DNA of 64,000 nt from contig NZ_JAUHJQ010000014.1 of NCBI RefSeq assembly GCF_030412965.1, positions 1-64,000 of the forward strand, in the 5' to 3' direction. The stretch comes from Nocardioides oceani. GTDB lineage: Bacteria > Actinomycetota > Actinomycetes > Propionibacteriales > Nocardioidaceae. Positions 7,907-16,564 of the stretch are shown here, in pieces; within the stretch, counting starts at the first letter, position 1; the number at the start of each line of letters is the position of its first letter. Under the pieces are notes generated by a model. The model searched no databases, was not told where the DNA came from, and saw nothing but the letters and a program-made list of their open reading frames with translations. The position numbers and the translations under genes were made by a program.

Positions 7907-9054
7907 GAGGAGTACGCGCTGTTCTCGTGGACGTAGGCGTGGGTGAGGTCGTTGGTCCAGACGGTGGCCCGCTCGGTGCCGGACTTGAGGTCGATGGTCA
8001 CGCTGACCTCGCGGCCGGTCAGGTCGACCCCGCTCGGGTCGGCGTGGGGCGTGGACTGCCGGCACACCCAGACGCCGTTCATCGCGACGTCGAGGTCGGC
8101 GGGGTCGAAGCGGGCGCTGGTGGTGCCGATGCTGGCCAGCACGCGGCCCCAGTTCGGGTCCTGGCCGAAGACCGCGGCCTTGAACAGGTTGCTGCGCGCC
8201 ACGCTGCGGCCGACCTCGACCGCCTCGTCCTCGGTGGCGGCGTTGAGCGTGGTGATCGCGATCTCGTGGTCGGCGCCCTCGGCGTCCTTGAGCAGCTGCA
8301 TCGCCAGGTCGGTGCAGGCCTGGGTCAGCGCCTGGGTGAAGTCGTCGAGGCTCGGGGTGATGCCGCTGGCGCCGCTGGCCATCACGGTCACCGTGTCGTT
8401 GGTCGACATGCAGCCGTCGGAGTCGAGCCGGTCGAAGGAGACCCGGGTCGCAGCGCGGAGCGCGGTGTCGAGGTCGGCGGCCGGGACGACGGCATCGGTC
8501 GTCAGCACGACCAGCATCGTGGCCAGCTGCGGCGCCAGCATGCCGGCGCCCTTGGCCATGCCGCCGATCGACCAGCCCGCGCCCTCGACGACGACCTGCT
8601 TGCTGACCGAGTCGGTGGTCATGATCGCCTCGGCCGCGGCCTGCCCGCCGTCGGTGCCGAGGGCGGCGTACGCCGCGTCGACGCCGGCGAGCAGCTGGTC
8701 GCGGTCGTTGGCCAGGCCGATGAGGCCGGTCGAGCAGACGACGACGTCGACGGCGCCCACGCCGAGGTGGCCCGCGACCTGCTCGGCGACCGCGTGCGTG
8801 GTCTGGAAGCCGTCGGGGCCGGTGTAGCAGTTGGCGCCGCCGGAGTTGAGCACGACCGCGCGGACCGTGCCGTCCTTGACGACCTCCTGGCTCCACAGCA
8901 CCGGGTTGGCCTTGCAGCGGTTGGCGGTGAAGACGGTCGCGGAGTCGAACGCGGGACCGTCGTTGACGACCAGGGCGACGTCCTTGCCGCCGCTGGTCTT
9001 CAGGCCGGCCTCGACGCCGGCGGCGCGGAAGCCCTGGGGGGTCGTGACGCTCAC
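7903..9054 (-). CDS. argJ: Glutamate N-acetyltransferase / ornithine acetyltransferase
   Basis: A 383-residue bifunctional enzyme that moves the acetyl group from N-acetylornithine to glutamate, giving the cyclic route. It is an N-terminal-nucleophile protein: the self-cleavage site is visible in KGAGMLAPQLATMLVV, where the bond before the threonine of ATML is cut to give alpha and beta chains. NSGGANCYTG near residue 112 is the oxyanion-hole region. No argA gene is found in the operon, which fits acetyl recycling by ArgJ. GTG start within a GTGA overlap with argC. Confidence 0.96.
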   Translation of the reverse strand: MSVTTPQGFRAAGVEAGLKTSGGKDVALVVNDGPAFDSATVFTANRCKANPVLWSQEVVKDGTVRAVVLNSGGANCYTGPDGFQTTHAVAEQVAGHLGVGAVDVVVCSTGLIGLANDRDQLLAGVDAAYAALGTDGGQAAAEAIMTTDSVSKQVVVEGAGWSIGGMAKGAGMLAPQLATMLVVLTTDAVVPAADLDTALRAATRVSFDRLDSDGCMSTNDTVTVMASGASGITPSLDDFTQALTQACTDLAMQLLKDAEGADHEIAITTLNAATEDEAVEVGRSVARSNLFKAAVFGQDPNWGRVLASIGTTSARFDPADLDVAMNGVWVCRQSTPHADPSGVDLTGREVSVTIDLKSGTERATVWTNDLTHAYVHENSAYSS

Positions 9055-10106
9055 GGCGCGACTCCGATCGTGGTGAGGCCCGTGCCCTCGTCGAGGCCGA
9101 GCGCGAGGTTCATGCACTGCACGGCGGCGCCGGCCGTGCCCTTGGCGAGGTTGTCGACGGCGCCGACGGCGACCATGCGGCCCGCGGCCTCGTCGACCGT
9201 GGCCTGGAGGTGGACCGCGTTCGAGCCGGTCACCGACTTGGTCTGGGGCCACAGGCCCTCGGGCAGCACGTGGACGAACGGCTCGTCGGCGTAGGCCTTG
9301 AGGTAGGTCTCGCGGACGTCGTCGGCGCCCACGCCCTCGACGAGCCGGGCCGAGCAGGTGGCGAGGATGCCGCGCGGCATCGGGACCAGCAGCGGGGTGA
9401 AGCTCACGGTGACCTTGCGGCCGGTGGCCTGCTCTGTCAGCAGCCCGGTGAGGTTCTGCGTGATCTCGGGGGTGTGGCGGTGGGTGCCGCCGACGCCGTA
9501 CGCGCTGGCGTTGCCCATGATCTCGCTGCCCAGCAGGTGCGGCTTGGCGGCCTTGCCGGCGCCGCTGGTGCCCGAGGCGGCGACCACGACCACGTCGGGC
9601 TCGACGATGCCGGCGGCGATCGCCGGGGCCAGGGTCAGGGTGGAGACGGTCGGGTAGCAGCCGGGGACCGCGACGCGCGTCGCCCCGCGGAGCACCTCGC
9701 GCTGGCCCGGCAGCTCCGGGAGGCCGTACGGCCAGGTGCCGGCGTGGTCGCCGCCGTAGAACCGCTCCCACTCCGCGGCCTCCTGCAGCCGGAAGTCGGC
9801 ACCGCAGTCGATGACCACGGTGCTCGCGTCCGCGGCCTGCAGCTCGGCGGCGATCGCACCCGACTGGCCGTGCGGCAGCGCGAGGAAGACCACGTCGTGC
9901 CCGCCGAGGGTCTCGGCGTTCGTCGGCTCGAGCACCCGCTCGGCGAGCGGCACGAGGTGCGGCTGGAGGACGCCGAGGCGTTCCCCCGCGTTCGAGGCGC
10001 CCGTGAGGGCACCGATCTCGACGTCGGGATGGGCGAGGAGGTGGCGCAGGAGCTCCCCTCCGGCGTACCCGCTGGCTCCGGCGACAGCGACGCGCTTCCT
10101 GGTCAT
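9051..10106 (-). CDS. argC: N-acetyl-gamma-glutamyl-phosphate reductase
   Basis: A 351-residue NADPH-dependent reductase producing N-acetylglutamate semialdehyde. The Rossmann loop GASGYAGGELLR starts at residue 9, and the catalytic cysteine is in VAVPGCYPT. Three in-frame ATGs exist (10118, 10112, 10106). I chose 10106 because a TATGGT box lies 7 nt upstream, which gives a leaderless start, and because no Shine-Dalgarno sequence precedes any of them. It is the first gene of the operon. Confidence 0.94.
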   Translation of the reverse strand: MTRKRVAVAGASGYAGGELLRHLLAHPDVEIGALTGASNAGERLGVLQPHLVPLAERVLEPTNAETLGGHDVVFLALPHGQSGAIAAELQAADASTVVIDCGADFRLQEAAEWERFYGGDHAGTWPYGLPELPGQREVLRGATRVAVPGCYPTVSTLTLAPAIAAGIVEPDVVVVAASGTSGAGKAAKPHLLGSEIMGNASAYGVGGTHRHTPEITQNLTGLLTEQATGRKVTVSFTPLLVPMPRGILATCSARLVEGVGADDVRETYLKAYADEPFVHVLPEGLWPQTKSVTGSNAVHLQATVDEAAGRMVAVGAVDNLAKGTAGAAVQCMNLALGLDEGTGLTTIGVAP

Positions 10107-10113
10107 GTGCATG

Positions 10114-10142
10114 ACCATACCGAAGTCGGAATGTCTATGCGA
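10114..10142 (-). promoter_or_regulatory. Predicted arg operon promoter with ArgR (ARG-box-like) operator
   Basis: On the minus strand TATGGT (10119-10114) could be a -10 element placed 7 nt before the argC ATG, with a weak -35 TCGCAT 17 bp upstream. Between and over them lies CGCATAGACATTCC (10141-10128), similar to the ARG-box half-site pattern TGAAT-N4-ATTCA with mismatches in the left arm. The co-transcribed argR makes repression here likely. An extra inverted repeat, GGTCATG-CA-CATGACC (10116-10101), overlaps the start codon. Assignment rests on position and partial consensus only. Confidence 0.5.
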
Positions 10143-10203
10143 CGTCGGGGTGCGCCCGCAGGACGTGGCGGTCGTCACGTCAGCCGCTGTCGGCGGGGGC
10201 CGC

Positions 10204-10216
10204 TAGCGTCCGCGGC
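10204..10216 (+). promoter_or_regulatory. Leaderless-type promoter -10 element
   Basis: TAGCGT at 10204-10209 is followed by 7 nt and the ATG at 10217. Transcription would start at or next to the A of the start codon. No ribosome-binding site is present, which agrees with a leaderless message. No convincing -35 was found. Confidence 0.45.
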
Positions 10217-11029
10217 ATGCCTGATCCCACGCTGGCCCTTCCGTACCCGGTCTACCTCGATCACATCCGCACCGAGTCGCGCCGGTTCCGCGACGTGCTC
10301 GCCGGCTGCGACCCCGCCGCACGGGTGCCGGCCTGCCCGGACTGGAGCGCCGGCGACCTGCTGTGGCACCTGACCGAGGTGCAGTGGTTCTGGGCGCGGA
10401 CCGTGCGCACGCGGCCTGCCCCGCCGGCCGAGGACGTCGCGGGGCCGGAGCGCCCGGCGACGTACGACGGGCTGCTGGCGGCGTTCGACGAGCACTCCGC
10501 CGCGCTGGTCGCCGAGCTCGAGGCGGCCGGGCCGGACGCCGAGGCGTGGCACTGGGCGCCGGTGCAGACGGTGGGCACGAGCTACCGCCGGCAGGCGCAC
10601 GAGGCGCTCATCCACCGGCTCGACGCCGAGCAGGCGGCCGGTGCGGTGACGGCGCTCGACCCGGCGCTCGCGGCCGACGGCGTCCTCGAGCTCGTCGACG
10701 TGATGTACGGCGGGGAGGCGCCGCCCTGGGGCCGGATCGAGCCCTCGGAGCACCTCGTGCGCATCGACCTGCTCGACCGGGACGCCTCGATCTGGGTGCG
10801 GCCCGGGACGTTCCTCGGCACCGAGCCGGAGTCGGGGAAGTGCTACGACGTGCCGCACGTCCAGGTGGTCGACGGCCTGGGAACCGAGCCGTCGGCCGTG
10901 GTCGCCGGCACGGCCGCGGACCTCGACGCCTGGCTCTGGAACCGCCGCGACGACCGCGGCATCACCGTGTCCGGCGACCCGGCGGCGTACGACGCGTTCC
11001 GCGCAGCGGTCTCCCAGCCGCTCGACTGA
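10217..11029 (+). CDS. Maleylpyruvate isomerase-family (mycothiol-dependent, DinB-fold) protein
   Basis: A 270-residue protein with the N-terminal DinB-like helical bundle of the mycothiol-dependent maleylpyruvate isomerase family. The pattern VPACPDWSAGDLLWHLTEV (about residues 35-53) and QAHEALIHRLDAE (about 127-139) supply the three metal-binding histidines expected in this fold. A C-terminal domain follows from about residue 165. Members typically use mycothiol, the actinobacterial thiol, in detoxification, but most have no assigned substrate. Monocistronic, leaderless-type start, convergent to a shorter relative at 11059-11670. Confidence 0.8.
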   Translation: MPDPTLALPYPVYLDHIRTESRRFRDVLAGCDPAARVPACPDWSAGDLLWHLTEVQWFWARTVRTRPAPPAEDVAGPERPATYDGLLAAFDEHSAALVAELEAAGPDAEAWHWAPVQTVGTSYRRQAHEALIHRLDAEQAAGAVTALDPALAADGVLELVDVMYGGEAPPWGRIEPSEHLVRIDLLDRDASIWVRPGTFLGTEPESGKCYDVPHVQVVDGLGTEPSAVVAGTAADLDAWLWNRRDDRGITVSGDPAAYDAFRAAVSQPLD

Positions 11030-11058
11030 GCCCGGCGGACTCGCACGGCGTGCGGTCC

Positions 11059-11670
11059 TCAGCCGTGGCGCTGCTGCAGCACCACGCTGCCGGGGCCGGT
11101 CAGGTCGGCAGCCGCCCCGCGGCGCCCGGCGAGGGCCATCAGGACGGCCTCGCCCGGACCCCGTGCCTCTGGACCGCGGCCGGTCGCCCAGTCGACGTCC
11201 GTCGCGACCAGGCGCACGCCGCGTGCCTTCCAGAAGCCGCGCAGGGGCGGCGCCGTGAGCGTGAACCCGAGGGCGAACCGCACTCGGGCGGGGTCGAGCG
11301 TCCTCGGCCGAGCCAGCGGGCGGCGGATGTCCTGCTGGTGGATGAGCGCGTCCACCAGCCCCACGGCGCCGCCCCGGACCGCGGTGAGCCCGGTCGGCCG
11401 GGGATACGCGCGGAGCCGCTCCACCAGCTCCTGCGGTCCCGCCGCGTCCTGGGCCCGGAGCGCGACGTCGTTGATGCGGCCGAGCACGAGGCGCCCGCGG
11501 ACCATCCGACCGACGACCTCCCGCGGGCCGAGCCCCTCGTAGCTGAGCAGGTGGGCGACCACGTCGCGCACCGTCCAGCCGGCGCACAGCGACGGCCGCC
11601 GCCACTCGTCGGGACGCAGGTCGGCGAGCAGGTCGGTCAGCTCGGCGCGTTCGAGCTCCGCCTCGTGCAT
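11059..11670 (-). CDS. Maleylpyruvate isomerase-family mycothiol-dependent enzyme
   Basis: A 203-residue DinB-fold protein of the TIGR03083-type family. RPSLCAGWTVRDVVAHLLSYE near the N-terminus and VDALIHQQDIRRPL (about residue 110) carry the metal-ligand histidines. Start set at ATG 11670, preceded by GGTGG five bases upstream; GTG at 11679 or 11715 would add 3 or 15 residues. Substrate unknown. It is a distant paralogue of the convergent neighbour at 10217, with a 29-bp gap between stops. It is separated from pheT by 55 bp or less and could be read through from pheS-pheT. Confidence 0.78.
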   Translation of the reverse strand: MHEAELERAELTDLLADLRPDEWRRPSLCAGWTVRDVVAHLLSYEGLGPREVVGRMVRGRLVLGRINDVALRAQDAAGPQELVERLRAYPRPTGLTAVRGGAVGLVDALIHQQDIRRPLARPRTLDPARVRFALGFTLTAPPLRGFWKARGVRLVATDVDWATGRGPEARGPGEAVLMALAGRRGAAADLTGPGSVVLQQRHG

Positions 11671-11725
11671 GAGGTCCACCCGGTCGACGGTAGAGGTCCT
11701 CGGCCCCGCCGTCACCGGGCGCGTG

Positions 11726-14215
11726 TCAGCTGCGCTGCTGGGCCCCCGTGAGCTCGGCGGCGAGCGCGACGGCGGCCTCGCGTGCCCCGACGATGTCGTC
11801 CTCGGTCAGCGTCCGGTCCGGCGCGCGGAAGCGCAGGTTGAACGCGAGGGACTTGCGCCCCTCGCCGACCTGGTCGCCGGTGTAGACGTCGAAGAGGCGC
11901 AGCGACTCCAGCAGCTCCCCCGCGCCCTCGCGCAGGGCCGCCTCCACGTCGCCGGCAGGGACCGAGGCGTCCACGACGAGCGCGACGTCCTCCTTGGCGA
12001 CCGGGTAGGTCGAGAAGGCCGGCGCGGGGCGGAGGTGGACCGCGTGCTCGAGGAGGACCTCGAGGTCGACCTCGGCGGCCACGGAGCGGGCGGGCAGCCC
12101 GAAGGTCGTGCAGACCCGCGGGTGCAGCTCGCCGGCGTGACCCACGACGACGTCACCGAGCAGCAGCTCGGCGCACCGGCCGGGGTGCCACGGCGCCAGC
12201 GCGGCGGGCCGCGTGGTGAGCGCGAGCCCGAGGGCGTCGGCGACGGCGCGGACGGCGCCGACGGCGTCGGACCAGTCGACCGGGCGACCGGCCCCCCACC
12301 AGCCGGCCGGGACCGCGTCGCCGGTGGCGACCAGGCCGAGGTGGAGCGGCTGGTCCGGGAGCGCCTCGACCAGCGCGGCGAGCTCGGCGTCGGTGGGGCG
12401 GCGGTCGACCGGCAGGATCGGCGCCGGGCCCGTGGAGCGCGGCAGCGTGACCGAGGCGGTCTCGAAGATCGCGACCGAGGTGGTCCCGTGGCCCACGTTG
12501 CGGGCGGCCGTGCGCAGCAGCGCCGGCAGCAGCGTCGTCGTCATCGCCGGCGCCTCCGCCGACAGCGGGTTGGACAGGCGCAGCACCGAGCGGCGCGGGT
12601 CGTCGGCGGGCAGCCCGAGGGCGTCGAGGTCGGCGTCCCCGACGAACGGGAAGTCGACGACCTCGACCCAGCCCGCGCCGGCGAGGGTGCGACCGACGCG
12701 GCGGCGCAGCGCCTGGGCACGGGTCAGTCCGCGGCCGCCGGGGGCCTTCGGCAGCACCGAGGGGATCCGGTCGTAGCCGCGCAGCCGCACGACCTCCTCG
12801 ACCAGGTCGTGGGGGTCGCGGACGTCGGGGCGCCACGGCGGCGGGGTGGCGGTCAGGCGGTCGCCGTCGCGCTCCACGGTGCAGCCGACCGCCTCGAGGT
12901 CGGCGACCACCTGGTCGGCGTCGACGTCGAGGCCGGAGATCCGCGCCGGCAGGGAGGCCGCCATGGTGATCGGCGCCGCCGTCGGCGGGGTCCCGACGAC
13001 GGTGTGGCCGGGGTCGGCCGTCGCGCCGCCGTACGTCGTCAGCAGCTCGACCACACGGTCCGCGGCGGCCTCGCAGATCGTCGGGTCGACCCCGCGCTCG
13101 TTGCGCTTGCCGGCCTCGGAGGAGATCTTGTGCCGCTTGCCGGTCCGGAACATCGAGGTCGCGTCCCAGTGCGCCGACTCGACGAGCACCCGCGTGGTGG
13201 TCGCCGACATCTCGGTGGTCTCGCCGCCCATGACGCCGCCGAGGCCGATGATGCCGGAGTCGTCGGTGACGACGAGGTCCTCGGCCGAGAGCTGCCGGCG
13301 GGTGCCGTCGAGCGTGGTGAGGGTCTCGCCGTCGCGGGCCCGACGGACGCGGACGGTGCCCTGCACCTTGTCGGCGTCGTAGCCGTGGATGGGGCGGCCG
13401 GTCTCGAGCATCACGTAGTTGGTGACGTCCACGGCCAGCGAGATCGGCCGCATGCCGGCGGCCTGGATCCGCTGCGCGATGAAGTCGGGCGTGGGAGCGG
13501 TGGGGTCGAAGCCGGAGACGGTCCGGGCGACGAAGACCGGGCAGCCCTCGGGGTCCTCGACCTCGACCGGCCAGCCGGCGTCGTCCGCGGGCGGGGTCTC
13601 ACGCAGCGCGGGGTCGCGGAACCCGCTCGCGCCGGCGACGGAGACCTCGACGTCGCGCGCGATGCCGCGCAGCGAGAGACCGTAGGCGCGGTCGGGGTTG
13701 ACCTCGAGCTCGATGATCTCCTCGTCGAGGCCGAGCAGCGGGCGGACGTCCTGGCCGGGCTCGCCGGAGCCCTCGGGGAGCACGATGATGCCGTCGTGGT
13801 CCTCACCCAGGCCCAGCTCGCGGGCCGAGCAGATCATGCCGGCGGAGACGTGGCCGTAGGTCTTGCGTGCGGAGATCGCGAAGCCGCCGGGCAGCACGCC
13901 GCCCGGCAGCACGACGGCGACCAGGTCGCCCGGGGCGAAGTTGTGCGCGCCGCAGACGATGCCCTGCGGCTCACCGGTGCCGTTGGCGTCGCCGACGTCG
14001 ACGGTGCACCAGTTGATCGTCTTGCCGTTCTTCTGCGGCTCGGGGTCCATCGTCAGCACCCGGCCCACGACGAGGGGGCCGGTGATGTCGGCGCCGGGAC
14101 TGTGGATGCTCTCCAGCTTCAGGCCGGTCATCGTGAGCCGCTCGGTGAGCTCGGCGGTGGTGACGTCCGCGGGGACGTCGACGTAGTCCTTGATCCAGGA
14201 CAGCGGGGTCTTCAT
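11726..14215 (-). CDS. pheT: Phenylalanyl-tRNA synthetase beta subunit
   Basis: An 829-residue beta chain of the heterotetrameric PheRS. Domain order: N-terminal leader beginning MKTPLSWIKDYV, tRNA-binding OB domain with the CGAHNF core (about residues 40-150), B3/B4 editing domain (about 210-400), B5 domain, catalytic-like core and C-terminal ferredoxin-fold anticodon-binding domain (about 730-829). ATG at 14215 lies 8 bp after pheS, with GAAGA upstream as a weak ribosome site. Length is normal for actinobacteria. Confidence 0.97.
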   Translation of the reverse strand: MKTPLSWIKDYVDVPADVTTAELTERLTMTGLKLESIHSPGADITGPLVVGRVLTMDPEPQKNGKTINWCTVDVGDANGTGEPQGIVCGAHNFAPGDLVAVVLPGGVLPGGFAISARKTYGHVSAGMICSARELGLGEDHDGIIVLPEGSGEPGQDVRPLLGLDEEIIELEVNPDRAYGLSLRGIARDVEVSVAGASGFRDPALRETPPADDAGWPVEVEDPEGCPVFVARTVSGFDPTAPTPDFIAQRIQAAGMRPISLAVDVTNYVMLETGRPIHGYDADKVQGTVRVRRARDGETLTTLDGTRRQLSAEDLVVTDDSGIIGLGGVMGGETTEMSATTTRVLVESAHWDATSMFRTGKRHKISSEAGKRNERGVDPTICEAAADRVVELLTTYGGATADPGHTVVGTPPTAAPITMAASLPARISGLDVDADQVVADLEAVGCTVERDGDRLTATPPPWRPDVRDPHDLVEEVVRLRGYDRIPSVLPKAPGGRGLTRAQALRRRVGRTLAGAGWVEVVDFPFVGDADLDALGLPADDPRRSVLRLSNPLSAEAPAMTTTLLPALLRTAARNVGHGTTSVAIFETASVTLPRSTGPAPILPVDRRPTDAELAALVEALPDQPLHLGLVATGDAVPAGWWGAGRPVDWSDAVGAVRAVADALGLALTTRPAALAPWHPGRCAELLLGDVVVGHAGELHPRVCTTFGLPARSVAAEVDLEVLLEHAVHLRPAPAFSTYPVAKEDVALVVDASVPAGDVEAALREGAGELLESLRLFDVYTGDQVGEGRKSLAFNLRFRAPDRTLTEDDIVGAREAAVALAAELTGAQQRS

Positions 14216-14223
14216 CGTCTTCC

Positions 14224-15321
14224 TCAGATCTCGGTGCCGAAGGCGGCGCTGAACCGGACGTCGCCCTCGAAGAGCGGCCGCAGGTCCTCCAGGTCGTGGC
14301 GGAACATGAAGCTCCGGTCGATGCCCATGCCGAACGCGAACCCGGTGTAGCGCTCGCTGTCGACGCCGCACGCGGTCAGCACGCGCGGGTTGACGACGCC
14401 GCAGCCGCCCCACTCGATCCAGCCCTCGCCGCGGCAGGTGCGGCACTCGGCGGAGTCGACGCCGCGGCACACGAAGCAGCGCACGTCGACCTCGGCGGAG
14501 GGCTCGGTGAAGGGGAAGTACGACGGCCGGAACCGGGTGTCGATGCCCGCGCCGAACAGCTGGCCGGCGAGGTGGTCGAGCGACCCCTTGAGGTGGGCCA
14601 TCGTGATGCCCTCGTCGACCACGAGGCCCTCGACCTGGTGGAACATCGGGCTGTGCGTGGCGTCGTACTCGTCGGTGCGGAAGACCCGGCCGGGGCAGGC
14701 GACGTAGATCGGGGGCGTGCGGGTGAGCATGGTGCGCGCCTGCACCGGGGAGGTCTGGGTCCGCAGCACGACGTGGTGGTCGACCGGCTCGGTCCAGAAG
14801 GTGTCCTGCAGCGTGCGGGCCGGGTGGTCGGGGCCGAGGTTGAGGGCGTCGAAGTTCAGCCACTCGGCCTCGACGACCGGGCCCTCGGCGATCTCCCAGC
14901 CCATCGCGACGAAGATGTCGGCGATCAGCTCGGACTGCAGGGTGATCGGGTGCCGGCCGCCCGGGCGGGCCCGGTCCGTGGGCAGCGTGACGTCGACGGT
15001 CTCCTCGACGAGGATCCGCTCCTCGTGCTCGACCTCGAGGACGGCCTGCCGCTCGCCGAGCGCCTTCGCGACCGCGCCGCGGGCCTGGCCGATGCGCTGG
15101 CCGGCCTCCTTGCGGGCCTGCGGCGGCAGCGCGCCGATCTCGCGGTTGGCCAGCGCCAGCGGCGAGCGGTCGCCCGTGTGGTCGATGCGCACCTGCTTGA
15201 GCTCGGCGAGGTCGCTGGCGGCGGCGATGGCGGCCAGCGCGGCGTCGCGCGCCGACTCGACCTCCTCGGGCTTCAAGGGAGTGACCTCCACGGGGTCGTA
15301 GTCGGTGTTGGGTCCGGACAT
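14224..15321 (-). CDS. pheS: Phenylalanyl-tRNA synthetase alpha subunit
   Basis: A 365-residue class-II aminoacyl-tRNA synthetase catalytic subunit. An N-terminal coiled coil (about 15-95) binds tRNA. Motif 2 (RTHTSPVQ-type) is present here as LRTQTSPVQARTML, with FRTDEYDATHSPMFHQVEG after it. Motif 3 is GFAFGMGIDRSFMFRHDL near the C-terminus. A CxxC-x-n-CxxC pair (VRCFVCRG and CRTCRG) lies in the insertion around residue 290, as in many actinobacterial PheS. First gene of pheST; likely promoter upstream at about 15380. Confidence 0.97.
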   Translation of the reverse strand: MSGPNTDYDPVEVTPLKPEEVESARDAALAAIAAASDLAELKQVRIDHTGDRSPLALANREIGALPPQARKEAGQRIGQARGAVAKALGERQAVLEVEHEERILVEETVDVTLPTDRARPGGRHPITLQSELIADIFVAMGWEIAEGPVVEAEWLNFDALNLGPDHPARTLQDTFWTEPVDHHVVLRTQTSPVQARTMLTRTPPIYVACPGRVFRTDEYDATHSPMFHQVEGLVVDEGITMAHLKGSLDHLAGQLFGAGIDTRFRPSYFPFTEPSAEVDVRCFVCRGVDSAECRTCRGEGWIEWGGCGVVNPRVLTACGVDSERYTGFAFGMGIDRSFMFRHDLEDLRPLFEGDVRFSAAFGTEI

Positions 15322-15378
15322 GGCGCGCCTCTCGAAGCTGGTGACCGGGCGGTCGTCGGGCTGGCCGGTCGAGGCGTC

Positions 15379-15407
15379 AGTCTAGGAAGCGCCGTACGCC
15401 GCCCGCG
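15379..15407 (-). promoter_or_regulatory. Possible pheST promoter
   Basis: On the minus strand TAGACT (15384-15379) is a good -10 element, about 58 bp before the pheS ATG. The -35 region 17 bp further upstream is GC-rich and does not match consensus. The 58-bp leader is too short for a classic T-box or leader-peptide attenuator, and no Phe-rich leader peptide was seen. Confidence 0.4.
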
Positions 15408-15446
15408 AACCGGTTCCGGTGTCGCCGGGCGCGGCCGCGCCGACCC

Positions 15447-16454
15447 TCAGGTGGGGGCGCTCTCGCGCACGACGAGCGCGTGCGGGACGAGCAGGTCGCG
15501 CCCCGGGAGCGACCGGTCGGCCATCCGCTCCGCCAGCGTGGCGAGCGCGAGCTCGGCGAGCCGCTCCTTGTCGGGCGCGACCGTCGTCAGCGCCGGCACC
15601 GCGTAGCGCCCGGCCTCGATGTCGTCGAAGCCCACCAGCGCGACGTCGTCGGGCACCCGCACGCCGCGGACGGCGCACGCCCGGAGCGCGCCGAGGGCGA
15701 GCTGGTCGGTGAAGCAGAAGACCGCGTCGGGGGGCTCCGGCAAGGCGAGCAGGCCCGCCATCGCCTCCACCCCGTCGGCGTGGTGGAGGCGGTCGACCGG
15801 CACCTCGAGGGCGTCGTCGGCGGCCAGCCCGGCGGCGGCGAGCGCCTCCCGGTAGCCGGCCAGCCGCTGCCCCGCGGTCTGGTTGCTCAGGTGCGGCTGG
15901 ATCCCCACGGCGGCGATCCGGCGCCGACCCCCGGCAAGCAGGTGGGCGGTCGCCTCCCGCGCGGCGGCCCGGTTGTCGATGGCGACCCGGTCGACGTGGC
16001 CGGACCCGGCCTGCTCCCCCAGCACCACCACCGGCGGCGCCCCGGCGCGGCGGGAGACCTCGGCCGGCGTCAGCGCCCAGGGACTGAAGACGACCCCGTC
16101 GACGCCGTGGCCGCGCGCGCCGTCGAGCAGGTCGCGCTCGCGGTCGGGGTCACCGTCGGTCTGCTCGACCAGCACGGTCCAGCCGAGCTCCTCGGCGGCC
16201 CGGACCACGTGGGCGGCGAGCTCGGCGAAGTACGGCGAGTCGATCTCCGGCACCACCAGGCCGATGACGTCCCCACGCCCCCGGCGCAGCTGCCGGGCGG
16301 CGATGTTGGGGCGGTAGCCGATCTCGTCGATGACCCGCTGCACCCGCTCGCGGGTCGCCGCGGCGACCACCTCCGGGGCGTTCACGACGTTGGACACGGT
16401 GCGCACGCTGACGCCCGCGCGCTCGGCGACGTCACGCAGGTTCGCTCGGGTCAT
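15447..16454 (-). CDS. LacI-family transcriptional regulator
   Basis: A 335-residue LacI/GalR repressor. The helix-turn-helix is at residues 3-25 (NLRDVAERAGVSVRTVSNVV) with hinge helix AARQLRRGRGDVIGLVV, followed by a periplasmic-binding-protein-like ligand domain (about 60-335) that should bind a sugar. ATG 16454 chosen because it sits directly before the conserved HTH; an upstream in-frame ATG at 16514 would run through the operator. Divergent from the PhyH gene, with tandem palindromes between them, so it probably represses both. Confidence 0.92.
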   Translation of the reverse strand: MTRANLRDVAERAGVSVRTVSNVVNAPEVVAAATRERVQRVIDEIGYRPNIAARQLRRGRGDVIGLVVPEIDSPYFAELAAHVVRAAEELGWTVLVEQTDGDPDRERDLLDGARGHGVDGVVFSPWALTPAEVSRRAGAPPVVVLGEQAGSGHVDRVAIDNRAAAREATAHLLAGGRRRIAAVGIQPHLSNQTAGQRLAGYREALAAAGLAADDALEVPVDRLHHADGVEAMAGLLALPEPPDAVFCFTDQLALGALRACAVRGVRVPDDVALVGFDDIEAGRYAVPALTTVAPDKERLAELALATLAERMADRSLPGRDLLVPHALVVRESAPT

Positions 16455-16487
16455 CCACACCTCCCAGGAAGTCCTGGCCGCAGGGTA

Positions 16488-16514
16488 TTGCAACGTGGCA
16501 TTGCAACGTTGCAA
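16488..16514. promoter_or_regulatory. Tandem LacI-type operator in a divergent promoter
   Basis: TTGCAACGTTGCAA (16501-16514) is a perfect 14-bp palindrome with the central CG typical of LacI-family operators. An imperfect copy, TTGCAACGTGGCAT (16488-16501), overlaps it by one base at a 13-bp offset. They lie 34 bp from the lacI-family start and 50 bp from the PhyH start. On the minus strand TTGCAA, 17 bp, GCAATA could be a promoter embedded in the operators, which suggests autoregulation. Confidence 0.75.
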
Positions 16515-16564
16515 ACTGGGTACCGCACGTCACAGCACCTCGACCATCCATCCCGGGAGGACCC

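Noticed and set aside
11669..14350. 893-codon plus-strand frame opposite pheT
   Set aside because: Antisense shadow of pheT; sequence is Arg/Val/Gly-rich without domains.
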